Source: JBBSJZ01 sp041751935
GTDB lineage: Bacteria > Planctomycetota > Planctomycetia > Pirellulales > Pirellulaceae
Length of the DNA: 64,000 nt
NCBI GenBank assembly: GCA_041751935.1
Contig: JBGSIA010000031.1
Coordinates: 85,049 to 149,048, forward strand
Direction: 5' to 3'
Shown here: positions 9,931 through 18,853 of the stretch, piece by piece
Layout of the letters: the number at the start of each line of letters is the position of its first letter
Numbering within the stretch: the stretch's first letter is position 1
Notes under the pieces: generated by a model
What the model was told of the DNA's origin: nothing
Seen by the model: only the letters and a program-made list of their open reading frames with translations
The model's database searches: none
Made by a program: the position numbers and the translations under genes

Positions 9931-9969
9931 GGGCACTTTGCCCAAGTACGACGGACATCCTGTCCGTCG
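9931..9969. terminator. Two adjacent hairpins after the oxidoreductase gene
   Basis: Just beyond the stop at 9918 are two perfect inverted repeats: GGGCA-CTT-TGCCC at 9931-9943, then CGACGGACA-TCC-TGTCCGTCG at 9949-9969. No T-tract follows, so a classical intrinsic terminator is not supported; the second may be a dispersed palindrome. It sits 20 nt from the end of the transposase fragment. Confidence 0.4.
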
Positions 9970-9987
9970 AGATACAGCACTCGTTGA

Positions 9988-10305
9988 GTTGTTTGGGTCC
10001 ACCTCGTCGCGGATTACTCGATGTTGCGTATCGCTGGGAATGGATTTGATGCGGTACAAATTCATCAAGCTCTGGTCTTTGCGGCGATCCACAAAAACAC
10101 GCAGAGAAGTCTCTTTGAGCGAGAACATAGCGAAGGCAGCCATCAGGCAATCAGCGAGAAAACCCACCTTGCAAACCTTTTTTGGGACGTCGTCCGCGCA
10201 AATTCCATAGATAGTACTGGAGAGGCTTGCTCTCAAGACGCTGCAACTCGAGTCAACACGTAGGAAGCGACAGAACATGGATGGAGAGACAGAGGACGTC
10301 ACCAA
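9988..10305 (-). mobile_element. Truncated transposase N-terminus
   Basis: Minus-strand coding traces of about 106 residues resemble the N-terminus of a common DDE transposase family (ISNCY/IS4-like): ADCLMAAFAMFSLKETSLRVF, RRKDQSLMNLYRIKSIPSDTQ and RVIRDEVDP. A plausible start is the ATG at 10278. The homology stops near 9988; the remaining open frame to 9772 runs antisense into the oxidoreductase gene and is not coding. The catalytic core is absent, so it cannot be active. It abuts the truncated end of the hsdR pseudogene. Recognition is by motif memory, so the IS family is tentative. Confidence 0.6.
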
Positions 10306-11247
10306 CGATGCTGAAACTTGTCATACATCGTCACCGCCGTGAACTTGTCCAGCGAGATCACCATCCCCTTGCCTAGGTATCCACGCGTTGGAAAATGTTC
10401 GACAATGTCTTGAGCGATCGTATCAAGTCGGTCGTCGCGGCGGATGACTTCGGTCTCTTTGGCAAATCGGTTCACTAGCTTCTCCTGCTGCAGGCCATCG
10501 ATCTCTTCCACGTCGATGATTTTTATTAGGTCTTCGGTCAACTGTGTTTCAGCGCGACGTTCAAAGCGCCGGTAGGCATTGTTCACGCTGATGAACTGGC
10601 GATTCTGAGCAATGATTTTTTGCGACTCTTTGTAGAACAGCGTGAAGTTCTCGACGGAGTCCAGCAGTCGCGGTGGTGCCAACAAGCCGTCGATCACGCT
10701 CGGCAAGCTGTCCGTATCGGCAGCGATCTTCTTGCGGTTGATCTTTTCCTTTTCATCGTCGGTGCGCAGCCACTGGAAGAAGAACTCCCAAGTGGCCGCA
10801 CGCTGCCGATGCGTCTTTCGATCGCATTGGAAAGGGTGCAAACGGCATTCGCATGGAAGAGTTGCGGGATGTCTACTTTGTAGTCGGTTAGATTCTTGGT
10901 GTAGGCGTCTTGGATGTTGACGTTGCTGTTTTTAAGTTCGATAAAGACCAGCGGGATACCGTTGACAAACAGAAGGATATCGGGGCAGCGGAAGCGTCCG
11001 GCGGGGCCAATCCCTTGAATCCATATCTGTGTGGCAGCGGTGTAGGTGTTTTGCACCGGGGCATCGAACTCGATGAACTTGACGCGTTTGGTCTGCTTGC
11101 AACCGTGCTCATAAACGAACTCAACTTTCGCCCCATCGCGGATCAGCGCCGCGATTTCGCGGTTGGCGGCGAGCATCGACGTTTTGTCGCGTCGTGCGGT
11201 GAGCTGAGCGAAAGCATCGTCAATGGCGGACTCGGGAACTTTGTTTA
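10299..11247 (-). pseudogene. hsdR: Broken type I restriction enzyme subunit R (hsdR fragment)
   Basis: Remains of a type I restriction subunit. The first piece (about 11247 down to about 10800) carries the N-terminal nuclease domain: DDAFAQLTARRDK, IWIQGIGPAGRFRCPDILLFV and the PD-(D/E)xK-like segment FIELKNSNVN, then DIPQLFHANAVCTLSNAIERRIGS. Homology then moves to another frame (start of readable part near 10805): WEFFFQWLRTDDEKEKINRK and onward to YDKFQHRW, which hits a stop at 10299. So there is a frameshift near 10800, an N-terminal truncation of roughly 80 residues, and loss of everything after the early helicase region. Non-functional. Confidence 0.8.
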
Positions 11248-11669
11248 GTCACGCGACCGCTTCGCGAAGTTTGTGCGGTAGAAAGCAATCACGTTTGTTG
11301 GTGCGATGGGAGCCACTGTGCAACTCCTTAGGAACTTCCATGTGGCAATTGAATGTTGTGAAAGCGTAGTCTTTCCCCCAGCGATCGGCAGTAAGCGAAA
11401 CTGAGCCTTGAATGCGTCGGTGTAACGTAGCTCGCACATTCCGCCCACCAGACCGAGACGCAACATGAGCAGCTTTCGATACAACAGGACGAATTCGGCT
11501 GGATTCGCGGATAGTTCGGTATTTAGTGATTGTTGATTCATCTTTGTCCAAGCCGCAGAGCTGTGAAGCTCCGACCATGCCAACCTTTCACGACGGAACC
11601 GACATGAAAAGTTGACCCACCAATATGAACCTCCGTGCCTTCGTGGCTCCGTGAGAAACTTCCGTTCCT
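11248..11669. other. Non-coding or unrecognised stretch between RM remnants
   Basis: About 420 bases between the hsdR remnant and the hsdM/GxxExxY remnant. A minus-strand frame of 112 codons is open (11245-11583; it includes FVLLYRKLLMLRLGLVGGMCE and ELRYTDAFKAQFRLLP), but I recognise no family and a second minus frame is open over the same bases. It could be a further decayed accessory gene of the restriction locus. A short three-unit repeat sits at 11630-11654. Confidence 0.3.
11630..11654. repeat. Short 8-9 nt periodic repeat next to GxxExxY remnant
   Basis: Three near-identical units follow one another: CTCCGTGCC, TTCGTGG and CTCCGTGAG. Repeats of this CTCCGTGG type often sit beside GxxExxY genes in environmental genomes as far as I recall. 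Here it lies 15 nt beyond the stop of the GxxExxY remnant. Confidence 0.4.
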
Positions 11670-12023
11670 TTAAAGTATCCCGTTGATGATCCGTGTAATC
11701 CCATTCTTCATCAGTTCGTCGCCAGAGTTGAGTAAATAGCCCAATTTGAGCCCTGTTATTTTAAGGTAGGTAAGTAGCTATTTTTAATGTACCGGATGAA
11801 TCGTCTCGACGGATTTTAGCTCGATGATGACGGATTGCTTGACGTTGTGACGAATGACGGATGAAAGTTCCGTGGCTTCAGCATCGAGAGCTTCCAAAGC
11901 CGCTTGCATTTCGGAGAGTTCCTCGATGAACTCTTCCTCGGTATTGCCAAATTCTTCGATGACAACACCGACATATCTTCCGGGGTTGAGCGAGTAATCC
12001 TGCTCTTTGGTAGCCTTGGTCGA
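11670..12023 (-). pseudogene. hsdM C-terminus fused in frame to a GxxExxY-protein C-terminus
   Basis: One minus-strand frame reads first the end of a type I methylase M subunit (about 12023-11844: QDYSLNPGRYVGVVIEEFGN, then an acidic coiled segment ending SSVIRHN). It then passes without a gap into the C-terminus of a GxxExxY protein (11843-11670: VKQSVIIELKSVETIHPVH, LLTYLKITGLKLGYLLN, KNGITRIINGIL). Two in-frame stops, TAA at 11784-11786 and TAG at 11778-11780, interrupt the second part exactly where these proteins usually read EAQ. The methylase catalytic part is absent. A decayed chimera from a deletion; not functional. Confidence 0.7.
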
Positions 12024-12451
12024 ACGCCTACAAAACGCTGACCGCGTGAAGCGAGCTCATTCCATATCGCTAACGTTTGCGTCGATCACCATCGAGACTC
12101 GCACCGCCACTACCGGCGACATCGAGCATCCCGAGTTGGTCGTTAGATTGCAGCTCCGCAAATCGCTAGTCAACAAGCCCATCATCATTCCCGACACCGC
12201 CATCGGACGCCGCAAGATCTGGCGAGAGATATCCGTCGTACTTGGGTACATTTTCATCTGCCGATCGCCTTGGAACTCCGCTTTGGCACGGGCAAACACC
12301 TCGCCTTTTTCCTCAGATTTTCCTTGATCTACTTCACAGACGCCTATAATGCAGACTAGCCGCTCGCTGGCTTGACCCTTCGCGGGCGTTAGTTTCACTG
12401 ATTAATTGAGATCGGTGATATCCTACTTTTTGCGCGATAGGATTTCTAATC
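12024..12451. other. Gene-free stretch before the hemerythrin gene
   Basis: About 430 bases without a supportable gene. Overlapping open frames exist on both strands (plus 12007-12327 and minus 12057-12398), but neither resembles a family I know and they shadow each other. It probably represents more decayed DNA of the lost restriction-modification locus plus the promoter region of the hemerythrin gene. Confidence 0.35.
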
Positions 12452-12922
12452 ATGGCATCTACTGTGAAACCAGACGCACGCAGCAAGCGACTGCGGAGCG
12501 AACTGAAGGTCGATAACTCTCATCTACACGAGCTGACAGTTGCGATTGACGAGTTGCTCAGGCATCCGAAAATCGCGGGAAACCACTGGACCGAGTTACA
12601 GTCATTGTTCAGCGATCTGCGCGACCAATTGTCCTTGCACTTCGCGCTCGAAGAGGCGGAGGGATACCTCAATATCGCTGCAGACGCGAATCCCGAGTGT
12701 ATCTGCACAGCCGAGTACCTGCGTCTACAACATGCTGAGTTGTTTGAGGACATGCGTGTGATCACTGAAGCGGCGTTCGACGCTGCACCTGACAACACGC
12801 GACGCATCAATGCTGTCATTGGCCGTTTTCGCCGATTCCGCTGGGCTTGGGAAGCTCACGAGGACGCCGAGTGGTCCTTGATACAGCGAGCGATGGACGA
12901 AGATCTTGGCGTGGGTGACTAA
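12452..12922 (+). CDS. Hemerythrin-domain protein
   Basis: A 156-residue helical protein with histidine/glutamate spacing of a hemerythrin HHE four-helix bundle: H24/H26 (DNSHLHEL), H63 and E67 (HFALEE), H94 (LQHAELFED) and H136 with following acids (HEDAE). Such di-iron proteins bind oxygen or NO, or sense iron and redox state, in the cytoplasm. No signal peptide. It is convergent with the MMPL gene (12 nt between stops) and sits next to the decayed restriction locus. Family is likely; ligand unknown. Confidence 0.75.
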   Translation: MASTVKPDARSKRLRSELKVDNSHLHELTVAIDELLRHPKIAGNHWTELQSLFSDLRDQLSLHFALEEAEGYLNIAADANPECICTAEYLRLQHAELFEDMRVITEAAFDAAPDNTRRINAVIGRFRRFRWAWEAHEDAEWSLIQRAMDEDLGVGD

Positions 12923-12934
12923 CCAACCACGCAC

Positions 12935-15712
12935 TCATTTCTGCCTCGCACTCCACTGACCTACAATCGCAATGTAGCTGGGGACGAGAATCGTGCGCAC
13001 ATAGAACGTGTCAATTAACACGCCCAATCCGAGCGCGAACCCAAGTTCAATGATCCCGCGCAGCGAATTGGATTCGGCGGTCGCTGTTAACCCGATGGCG
13101 TGTGAGATAGGCGGGAACCATGACGACGACGTCATACTAAAGAACGTTGCTGCCATCACCAAACCACAGGCGGTGATGATCCCTCCCGTGCGTGAGACAG
13201 CTTTGCGCAGCGCCGCGATCCAACCCAGTTTCTTTTGCTCTTCAAGTACCCTGGTTACTAAATACACGTTGTAGTCTTGACCTACCGCGACCAAGATCAC
13301 AAACAAGAACAACGGCAGCTTCCAATCCAAGCCGACAAAATCGGCACCATACATCCAGCGGAACCAAGCAAGGGACAACCCCAGTGTTGCGTAGTAGCTG
13401 AGCAACACCGTGGCAATCAAGTACAGACAAAGACCGACGCGACGAATCACCACCAGCAACACGGCCAGAACCGCTAGCACCACAGCAACTTTGATGCGAC
13501 GGTTGTCACGCAGTGTAACGTCTCGCAAGTCGATGATCGAAGGTGTCGTGCCGGTCAGCAAGACCTTGGCGCCCGACCAAGTTGACTCGGCTGTATTGGA
13601 TTGCCGTCGCAAAACGTCCTCAATCTTTGCGACCTCCGCAGCCGTATCGATTGAGAATGGGTCGCCATCGACAACGACATCGAAACGCACCAATCGATCA
13701 CTGTACTTGGGGCTCGTAGAAAAAAAGTACTGCCGAGCGATGCGGTGATTCCTCAGCGTCCTGCGTCGCCACGCATCGCCACTGAGTAAACCCATTTCAC
13801 GATCTGGAGGAAAATCGCCCAGCGGATCGTCGGCCGTTCGCACCGCCACAACGCTTGGTATCTTGTAAATCGCATCGGTCACCAGCTTGGTTTCTCGTTC
13901 GAGCGTTTTACGATCAGCTGCTTCTGGTCTCAACACCAACACTGTGACCGGATTTATTTCGCCGATCTCGAAGTGCTGTTGCAACAATCTCAGTCCGCGG
14001 CGGCTTTCAGCAGACTTTCCTAATTCACTACTCAAATCGTAGGTAACGTCATCTTCATGCTTCCAGCCATGAACCGCAGGAAGCAACAGCAACCCAATTC
14101 CAACGACAAGCAGCAGAGCGGGGCGTCGCGTAATGAACAGCGAAATCCAAGGCCACAAACCGGCCCCAACGCCCGTGGATCCTGATATTCGTCTGGTGAC
14201 TGAATCATTCGGATCCACATGTTGAATTCGGCTTGGCCAAAATACTTTGGGACCGAGCAAATGCAACAGAGCCGGAGTGAAAGTCATACAGACGAGTAAT
14301 CCCACACACAAGCAAAGTCCGATGATTGGTCCGGTGTAGTGGAACTTGCCAAACTCTGCGATCCACAACATGCCTAATCCAACGATCGTTGTCAGCGCAC
14401 TTCCCATTAGCGCGCCGCTAACTCCGGATAAGGCCCGGCGACACGCCTCGCTCCAATCGTACTTTGCCGCCTCTTCACGAAGTCGTGCGATGATGAATAG
14501 ACAGTAATCCGTTCCTGCGCCAAACAGGATTACAACGACAAAGATTCGGCTAGTCGTGAACACTCGCAGGTCTAGGCCGAGAAGATTATGGTTCGCTGAT
14601 GCTTGAGTAAGCCACGTCACCAGTGCAACTGCCGTGACTACCGCTAAACCGATCGAAATCATGGGTACTGCGACTAACAATGGAGCGCGATAGACGACGA
14701 CTAAAATTGCCAAGATCATCACAATCGTGAACACTTCCGTGTATCGGATCGCTGCCCGTGCGGCAATCAATGTCTCACCTCCAATCGCGGCTGAGCCCGT
14801 CTTGAGCAATCGCAGTCCAGGGTCCGCGAATCGGCCGCTGTAATCGCGTACGCTTTGCAGCAACTCGTCAACGGCTTCAATCGTCGCGATATTCTCAGTC
14901 GCCGCCAGTTCGCTGGACAGTTGCATCACAGCCAATTTGGCACCGCCAGTACTCATTCGCCGACCAATGATGGGATCTTCCCATGACAACACGTCCAACA
15001 TGTTGTTCCATCCAGTCAGGTCTCGCTCAGCTATTGGCGGAACCAGTTTAGAAAGCTCAGGCACCAAAAGGAGGGCAGCTTGAAAGTCGCTGCCAATTTT
15101 GTCAGGTTCATCGCCGAGCAACTCTCTTAGGCGGGCGCGGTCCCAAAAAGCTACCGCCATTCGCGGTTCGTACAAAGTCGCCGTGGTATCTGGCACACGT
15201 TCGCCGAGCAGCTCATAGAACTCGTTATCAATCGCCAATGCGTCATCGAGTGCCCCCTCGGTTAGTTCGATCCATCTGGCCCACGGCTGGCTGGGATCGA
15301 TCGCTCCCTTCTCATAACCGAGACTAACTGCACGCTGCCAACTCACCTCGGCCAGTCGATGATACAGTCGTCGCAGCAGGTCCAAACCAACGAGTTCGTC
15401 GTGTTTGTTAAGTTCCGCAGCCTCACGCCCTACGATCAGCACGACTTGGCTGCGGCTTCGGTCACCAGGGAACGCTTCATCAAGCAAGTGACCGCCAGCA
15501 ACACTGGTCATCGTCGCGGGTAAATAGTCAAAATCGCCATCGTAAGCGACCTGATCCCACGACGGAGCGAACGCGCGAGCAAACGTGGCAACGACGATCC
15601 AACCGATGACAATCCACCACCGGTAGCGCTCAACTAAACGTGCCCATAGCTCAGGCATGGAATACCGCTCAAGATTGTTCGGCTGTAGATAACTCAAAAA
15701 CTCGAAACTCAA
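12935..15712 (-). CDS. MMPL/RND-family exporter
   Basis: A 925-residue inner-membrane RND-superfamily exporter of the MMPL type. After an N-terminal TM (WWIVIGWIVVATFARAF) comes a large periplasmic domain, then a block of TM helices with VVVILFGAGTDYCLFIIARLREE. A second TM plus periplasmic loop follows (TRRPALLLVVGIGLLLLP), and a second TM block with FLFVILVAVGQDYNVYLVTRVLEE. The GxxxDY motifs are characteristic. The longest frame starts with TTG at 15712, overlapping the upstream stop as TTGA; an ATG at 15658 preceded by GAGCGG is an alternative start. Proton-driven export of lipid or hydrophobic cargo is expected from the family. Confidence 0.9.
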   Translation of the reverse strand: MSFEFLSYLQPNNLERYSMPELWARLVERYRWWIVIGWIVVATFARAFAPSWDQVAYDGDFDYLPATMTSVAGGHLLDEAFPGDRSRSQVVLIVGREAAELNKHDELVGLDLLRRLYHRLAEVSWQRAVSLGYEKGAIDPSQPWARWIELTEGALDDALAIDNEFYELLGERVPDTTATLYEPRMAVAFWDRARLRELLGDEPDKIGSDFQAALLLVPELSKLVPPIAERDLTGWNNMLDVLSWEDPIIGRRMSTGGAKLAVMQLSSELAATENIATIEAVDELLQSVRDYSGRFADPGLRLLKTGSAAIGGETLIAARAAIRYTEVFTIVMILAILVVVYRAPLLVAVPMISIGLAVVTAVALVTWLTQASANHNLLGLDLRVFTTSRIFVVVILFGAGTDYCLFIIARLREEAAKYDWSEACRRALSGVSGALMGSALTTIVGLGMLWIAEFGKFHYTGPIIGLCLCVGLLVCMTFTPALLHLLGPKVFWPSRIQHVDPNDSVTRRISGSTGVGAGLWPWISLFITRRPALLLVVGIGLLLLPAVHGWKHEDDVTYDLSSELGKSAESRRGLRLLQQHFEIGEINPVTVLVLRPEAADRKTLERETKLVTDAIYKIPSVVAVRTADDPLGDFPPDREMGLLSGDAWRRRTLRNHRIARQYFFSTSPKYSDRLVRFDVVVDGDPFSIDTAAEVAKIEDVLRRQSNTAESTWSGAKVLLTGTTPSIIDLRDVTLRDNRRIKVAVVLAVLAVLLVVIRRVGLCLYLIATVLLSYYATLGLSLAWFRWMYGADFVGLDWKLPLFLFVILVAVGQDYNVYLVTRVLEEQKKLGWIAALRKAVSRTGGIITACGLVMAATFFSMTSSSWFPPISHAIGLTATAESNSLRGIIELGFALGLGVLIDTFYVRTILVPSYIAIVGQWSARQK

Positions 15713-18700
15713 TTATCGACAGCTTCGGGTGCTGCCTTTGCTGATCCATTTCCACGTCCGTTTGGCTTGTTGTTCTCAGCAGCGTACCCTTTTTTATTCG
15801 CATTGGATGTTGACGTCACGCCGAACGCCTTCAATGCCTGTTCAAGCGACTGGCTACTCACTGCACCGGAGAACGTCAATACTTCGACCTCTCCGCGTGG
15901 CCGCGCCGCATCATCGAGCTGTCTAATCATATCGCAAACAAGCTCCAACAACGGTTCCCCTTCGGCGCTGATTAGCAATGTGTTTCCAATTTCGTCAATC
16001 CCGATCGATAGTTTCCCTTTGAAGGAAAAATCTTCGCTACCACCCTCGCTACCGCCTTCGCGACCTCCGTTGGTATCAACCAGCCCCGATCCATTGCCAC
16101 CACGATTGCGAGGCTCATCCTTTGCCGCTCCACCTTCGTTCTTCGCTTGGCCTTTTTGAAACGCCTTGTCATTGCTACTGAGCAGATCACGGTATGCATC
16201 TTTGACGGTATCGGCGATCTTCTCGGCTTTACCGTACATCACCGGAACCAAACGCGTGAAGCGTGTCTTGCGTTTGTTGACTGGCTCAGGAACATCCCAT
16301 AACTCGATTAGCTCGCTGATCGTTTGCAATTGGTCGCTGTTCGCACCGGTGACGACAATCGTGTTCGTATCGTTGTCCGCGACGAATCGCAATTTAGCCC
16401 CCGCGCCCAGACCGGATGACTTCTTCTCTTGCTTTTCATTGTCGCTGCCCCAATACCAGCTGAAAAAGCGGTCGGCGTCAGAATCATCCGAGTCTTCCAT
16501 GTCTTTAAAGTAGTCCTCGAGATTCAGCTGCATCCAAGTCGCGGAAGTGAATTCGATCGCAAACACACGGTAGGGGCGTTGAGGAGGGGCGACCTGCAAC
16601 ATTAACTCCTCAAGCCGGTCCAACGCCGCAGTGTCTTCGCTGGACAGTATCAGGTTTCCGTTTCTGTCAACGGCGATCGTGATTGGCTGTTCGCTCTTTT
16701 CAGGTGACTTCACTTCAGGGCTTGGCTGACTGTCGATACCGCGAAATATCCGGTCAAAATCGCGACTTGATTTAATCTTGGGTGGATCTGGCGTGATCGG
16801 TGATAGTGGTTCGTCGTCTTCGTCCGCTGCTTGAGCTCGCGTCAACGTTGTCTGCTGATGCAAGTTTGGCAACGGTCGTTGAGTTTTAGTCACATCAGCG
16901 CTCGGATGAACTTTCTCCTTCTCGACCTCGATCGCTCGAACTTTTTCATCCGCCTCTTTTTCCACCTCGTCACTCGGCTCAGACTCTGGTTTGGCGATCT
17001 CGTTTGGATCGACAAACAACTCCGCGTCAGGCAGTTCCAGCGGGTTAGGTGCCAAGCGTTGCCACTGAGCCCGCAGATGTTTCAAGTATTCGTAGGTTTC
17101 CGGCGTCGCTGCGGCATCGATCACGCGAAACGGTTGGCGACTTCCACCCTCAGGCGGAATCTCACCGAGCTTCACGAGCAACGAACGCACCTCCTCCATC
17201 TCGATGTCGTTGGCCCACAGCATGATTTGGCGATACCGCACATTGGCCGCAACACGGAACTCATCGGTCTCGGATTTCTTGCTGTCGTTATTGTTAAATG
17301 GATCATAGTAGTAGTAGGAGCGACGATTATCCTGTTTCTCTTCCTTCTTCTGTCCCATCAAGAATGCAATCGACTCGGCAACTTCGTCGGCTTCCAGTCG
17401 TCGAAGCTGCAGCACCTCGAATTGACGCCCACTGCCATCCAGACGCTCGATCAGCGAACTGATGATGAATCGATCCGCACCACTACCGGAAACAATCAGA
17501 GCCTTGTTGTCCTTGTCCACTCGCATACGAGTTGATGGTTCAAGTACGTTCATCTCGCTGATGATCTCGACCAGTTTTTCAGGATCAAGCGACGCAAGTC
17601 GATAAACTTGCACGCGAGTTTGGATATCGGACAATGAAACCATCGTCCCACTGGGAACATCGATTCGCTTGAGAAACTCCGTCGCGATTGCAATTCGATC
17701 GGGCGCAGCGCGAACGATGATTGAGTTTTGACGCACATTGGCAACGATGGAAACCTCCGGCTCTTTCTTTTCCGGCGGTGGTTGATTCCCGTTCTGCTGC
17801 CGCATCTGCTGCATCATCTGCATCTGCTGCGGAGTCATTGGAGTTTCTTTTTCTTTTTTGACATTCAAAAACTCTTCCAACATCGACTTCGCTTCCTCGG
17901 CGGGTAGATATCGGAGTTTGAATTCCGGAGCGAGAGCTTCACGGCTGTTCAAGTCACGTTCTTGAACCAGCAGTTCCACGATCTGTTGCAAGTTGATCGC
18001 CGCATCCATCGCCTCGATGCGGTTTGTCGTCGTCATTGCCGTCAGCCGTCCATTGGTACTGATCATTGGCTTGAGTTCTTCCGCCAGTTTTTCAGCGGAC
18101 AGCCAAGCAACGTCCAATGAGGTGCGAACGAACGTATGCGGCGCTAGTGACCGCAACTGCTCGGGCTCGACACGTGGAACAATCGCTGGGTTGATGCCCT
18201 CGGTCTTCGTGACGACAATACCGTCATCAAGCGTCAACAGCGTGTAGCCTCGCGCAAGCAGGTGACGATTGAATAGATCGCGAGTCTCGTCGACGGTGTA
18301 GCGACCGGGACTAGTCAAATTCACTCGGTCCGCAGGCAGTTCTTGCCAATCCAGTGGTAAGTCAGAAATTTGCGATAACCACTGTACCAAATCGACCCAT
18401 GGTTGATTGCGAAATTCGAATGCCACTCGACCGTCTTCACCGATCGTGGCCTTCAATTCGTCGGCGTTCGCTTCACCGCCGGTTGTCTCATCGCGACGAA
18501 TGACTTTTGGTGGCGGACTTTCGCTTTTCTTTTCGCCTTCTTTCTTGTCACCCTCGCCTTCCTTCGGCTTTCCGACTTCACCCGGAGTGGGTGGTTTGCC
18601 GTCGGGGCTCGGAGGGCCACTGGGTCTAGCCGTCGGTACGATGGCTGGACGTCCACCAATAGGTTCATCAGCCGCGTTCAACCGCGTGGAAGTTGGAGCC

Positions 18701-18756
18701 TGTACAAGCCATACCAGCAGCAGAAAAGAGAAAAGTTGTCGCACCGCCAAAACCAT
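15709..18756 (-). CDS. Secretin-N-domain repeat protein (GspD-like, no pore domain seen)
   Basis: A 1015-residue exported protein with signal peptide (LFSFLLLVWLVQAPTSTRLNA). A Pro/Lys/Glu-rich linker follows, then several secretin_N/NolW-like modules: FKLRYLPAEEAKSMLEEFL with SIVANVRQNSIIVRAAPDR, VYRLASLDPEKLVEIISEMN with ALIVSGSGADRFI, LRRLEADEVAESIAFLMG, and TRLVPVMYGKAEKIADTVKDAY. Linkers are low-complexity (a Q/M-rich run about residues 305-330, Gly-rich near 900). I do not see the C-terminal beta-barrel secretin domain, so it may be a scaffold rather than a pore. It is joined to the MMPL gene by a 4-nt overlap. Confidence 0.75.
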   Translation of the reverse strand: MVLAVRQLFSFLLLVWLVQAPTSTRLNAADEPIGGRPAIVPTARPSGPPSPDGKPPTPGEVGKPKEGEGDKKEGEKKSESPPPKVIRRDETTGGEANADELKATIGEDGRVAFEFRNQPWVDLVQWLSQISDLPLDWQELPADRVNLTSPGRYTVDETRDLFNRHLLARGYTLLTLDDGIVVTKTEGINPAIVPRVEPEQLRSLAPHTFVRTSLDVAWLSAEKLAEELKPMISTNGRLTAMTTTNRIEAMDAAINLQQIVELLVQERDLNSREALAPEFKLRYLPAEEAKSMLEEFLNVKKEKETPMTPQQMQMMQQMRQQNGNQPPPEKKEPEVSIVANVRQNSIIVRAAPDRIAIATEFLKRIDVPSGTMVSLSDIQTRVQVYRLASLDPEKLVEIISEMNVLEPSTRMRVDKDNKALIVSGSGADRFIISSLIERLDGSGRQFEVLQLRRLEADEVAESIAFLMGQKKEEKQDNRRSYYYYDPFNNNDSKKSETDEFRVAANVRYRQIMLWANDIEMEEVRSLLVKLGEIPPEGGSRQPFRVIDAAATPETYEYLKHLRAQWQRLAPNPLELPDAELFVDPNEIAKPESEPSDEVEKEADEKVRAIEVEKEKVHPSADVTKTQRPLPNLHQQTTLTRAQAADEDDEPLSPITPDPPKIKSSRDFDRIFRGIDSQPSPEVKSPEKSEQPITIAVDRNGNLILSSEDTAALDRLEELMLQVAPPQRPYRVFAIEFTSATWMQLNLEDYFKDMEDSDDSDADRFFSWYWGSDNEKQEKKSSGLGAGAKLRFVADNDTNTIVVTGANSDQLQTISELIELWDVPEPVNKRKTRFTRLVPVMYGKAEKIADTVKDAYRDLLSSNDKAFQKGQAKNEGGAAKDEPRNRGGNGSGLVDTNGGREGGSEGGSEDFSFKGKLSIGIDEIGNTLLISAEGEPLLELVCDMIRQLDDAARPRGEVEVLTFSGAVSSQSLEQALKAFGVTSTSNANKKGYAAENNKPNGRGNGSAKAAPEAVDN

Positions 18757-18853
18757 TTGTCAGGGATCGGACCAATCACCAAGTACTGAGTATAACGAAC
18801 ACCCAGTATGGATGGTCAGGTTCCCGGCGGCAAACAGCTATTTCTTTCCCAAG

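Noticed and set aside
9772..9987. Continuation of the transposase frame
   Set aside because: Homology-like motifs stop near 9988; beyond it the frame is antisense to the end of the FAD/Fe-S gene.
12057..12398. Overlapping open frames on both strands before the hemerythrin gene
   Set aside because: Neither gives a recognisable protein and both occupy the same bases; treated as decayed DNA.
15709..18756. Complete type II/III secretion secretin
   Set aside because: N-domain-like modules are present but no C-terminal secretin barrel is recognisable and no other secretion-system genes are adjacent.
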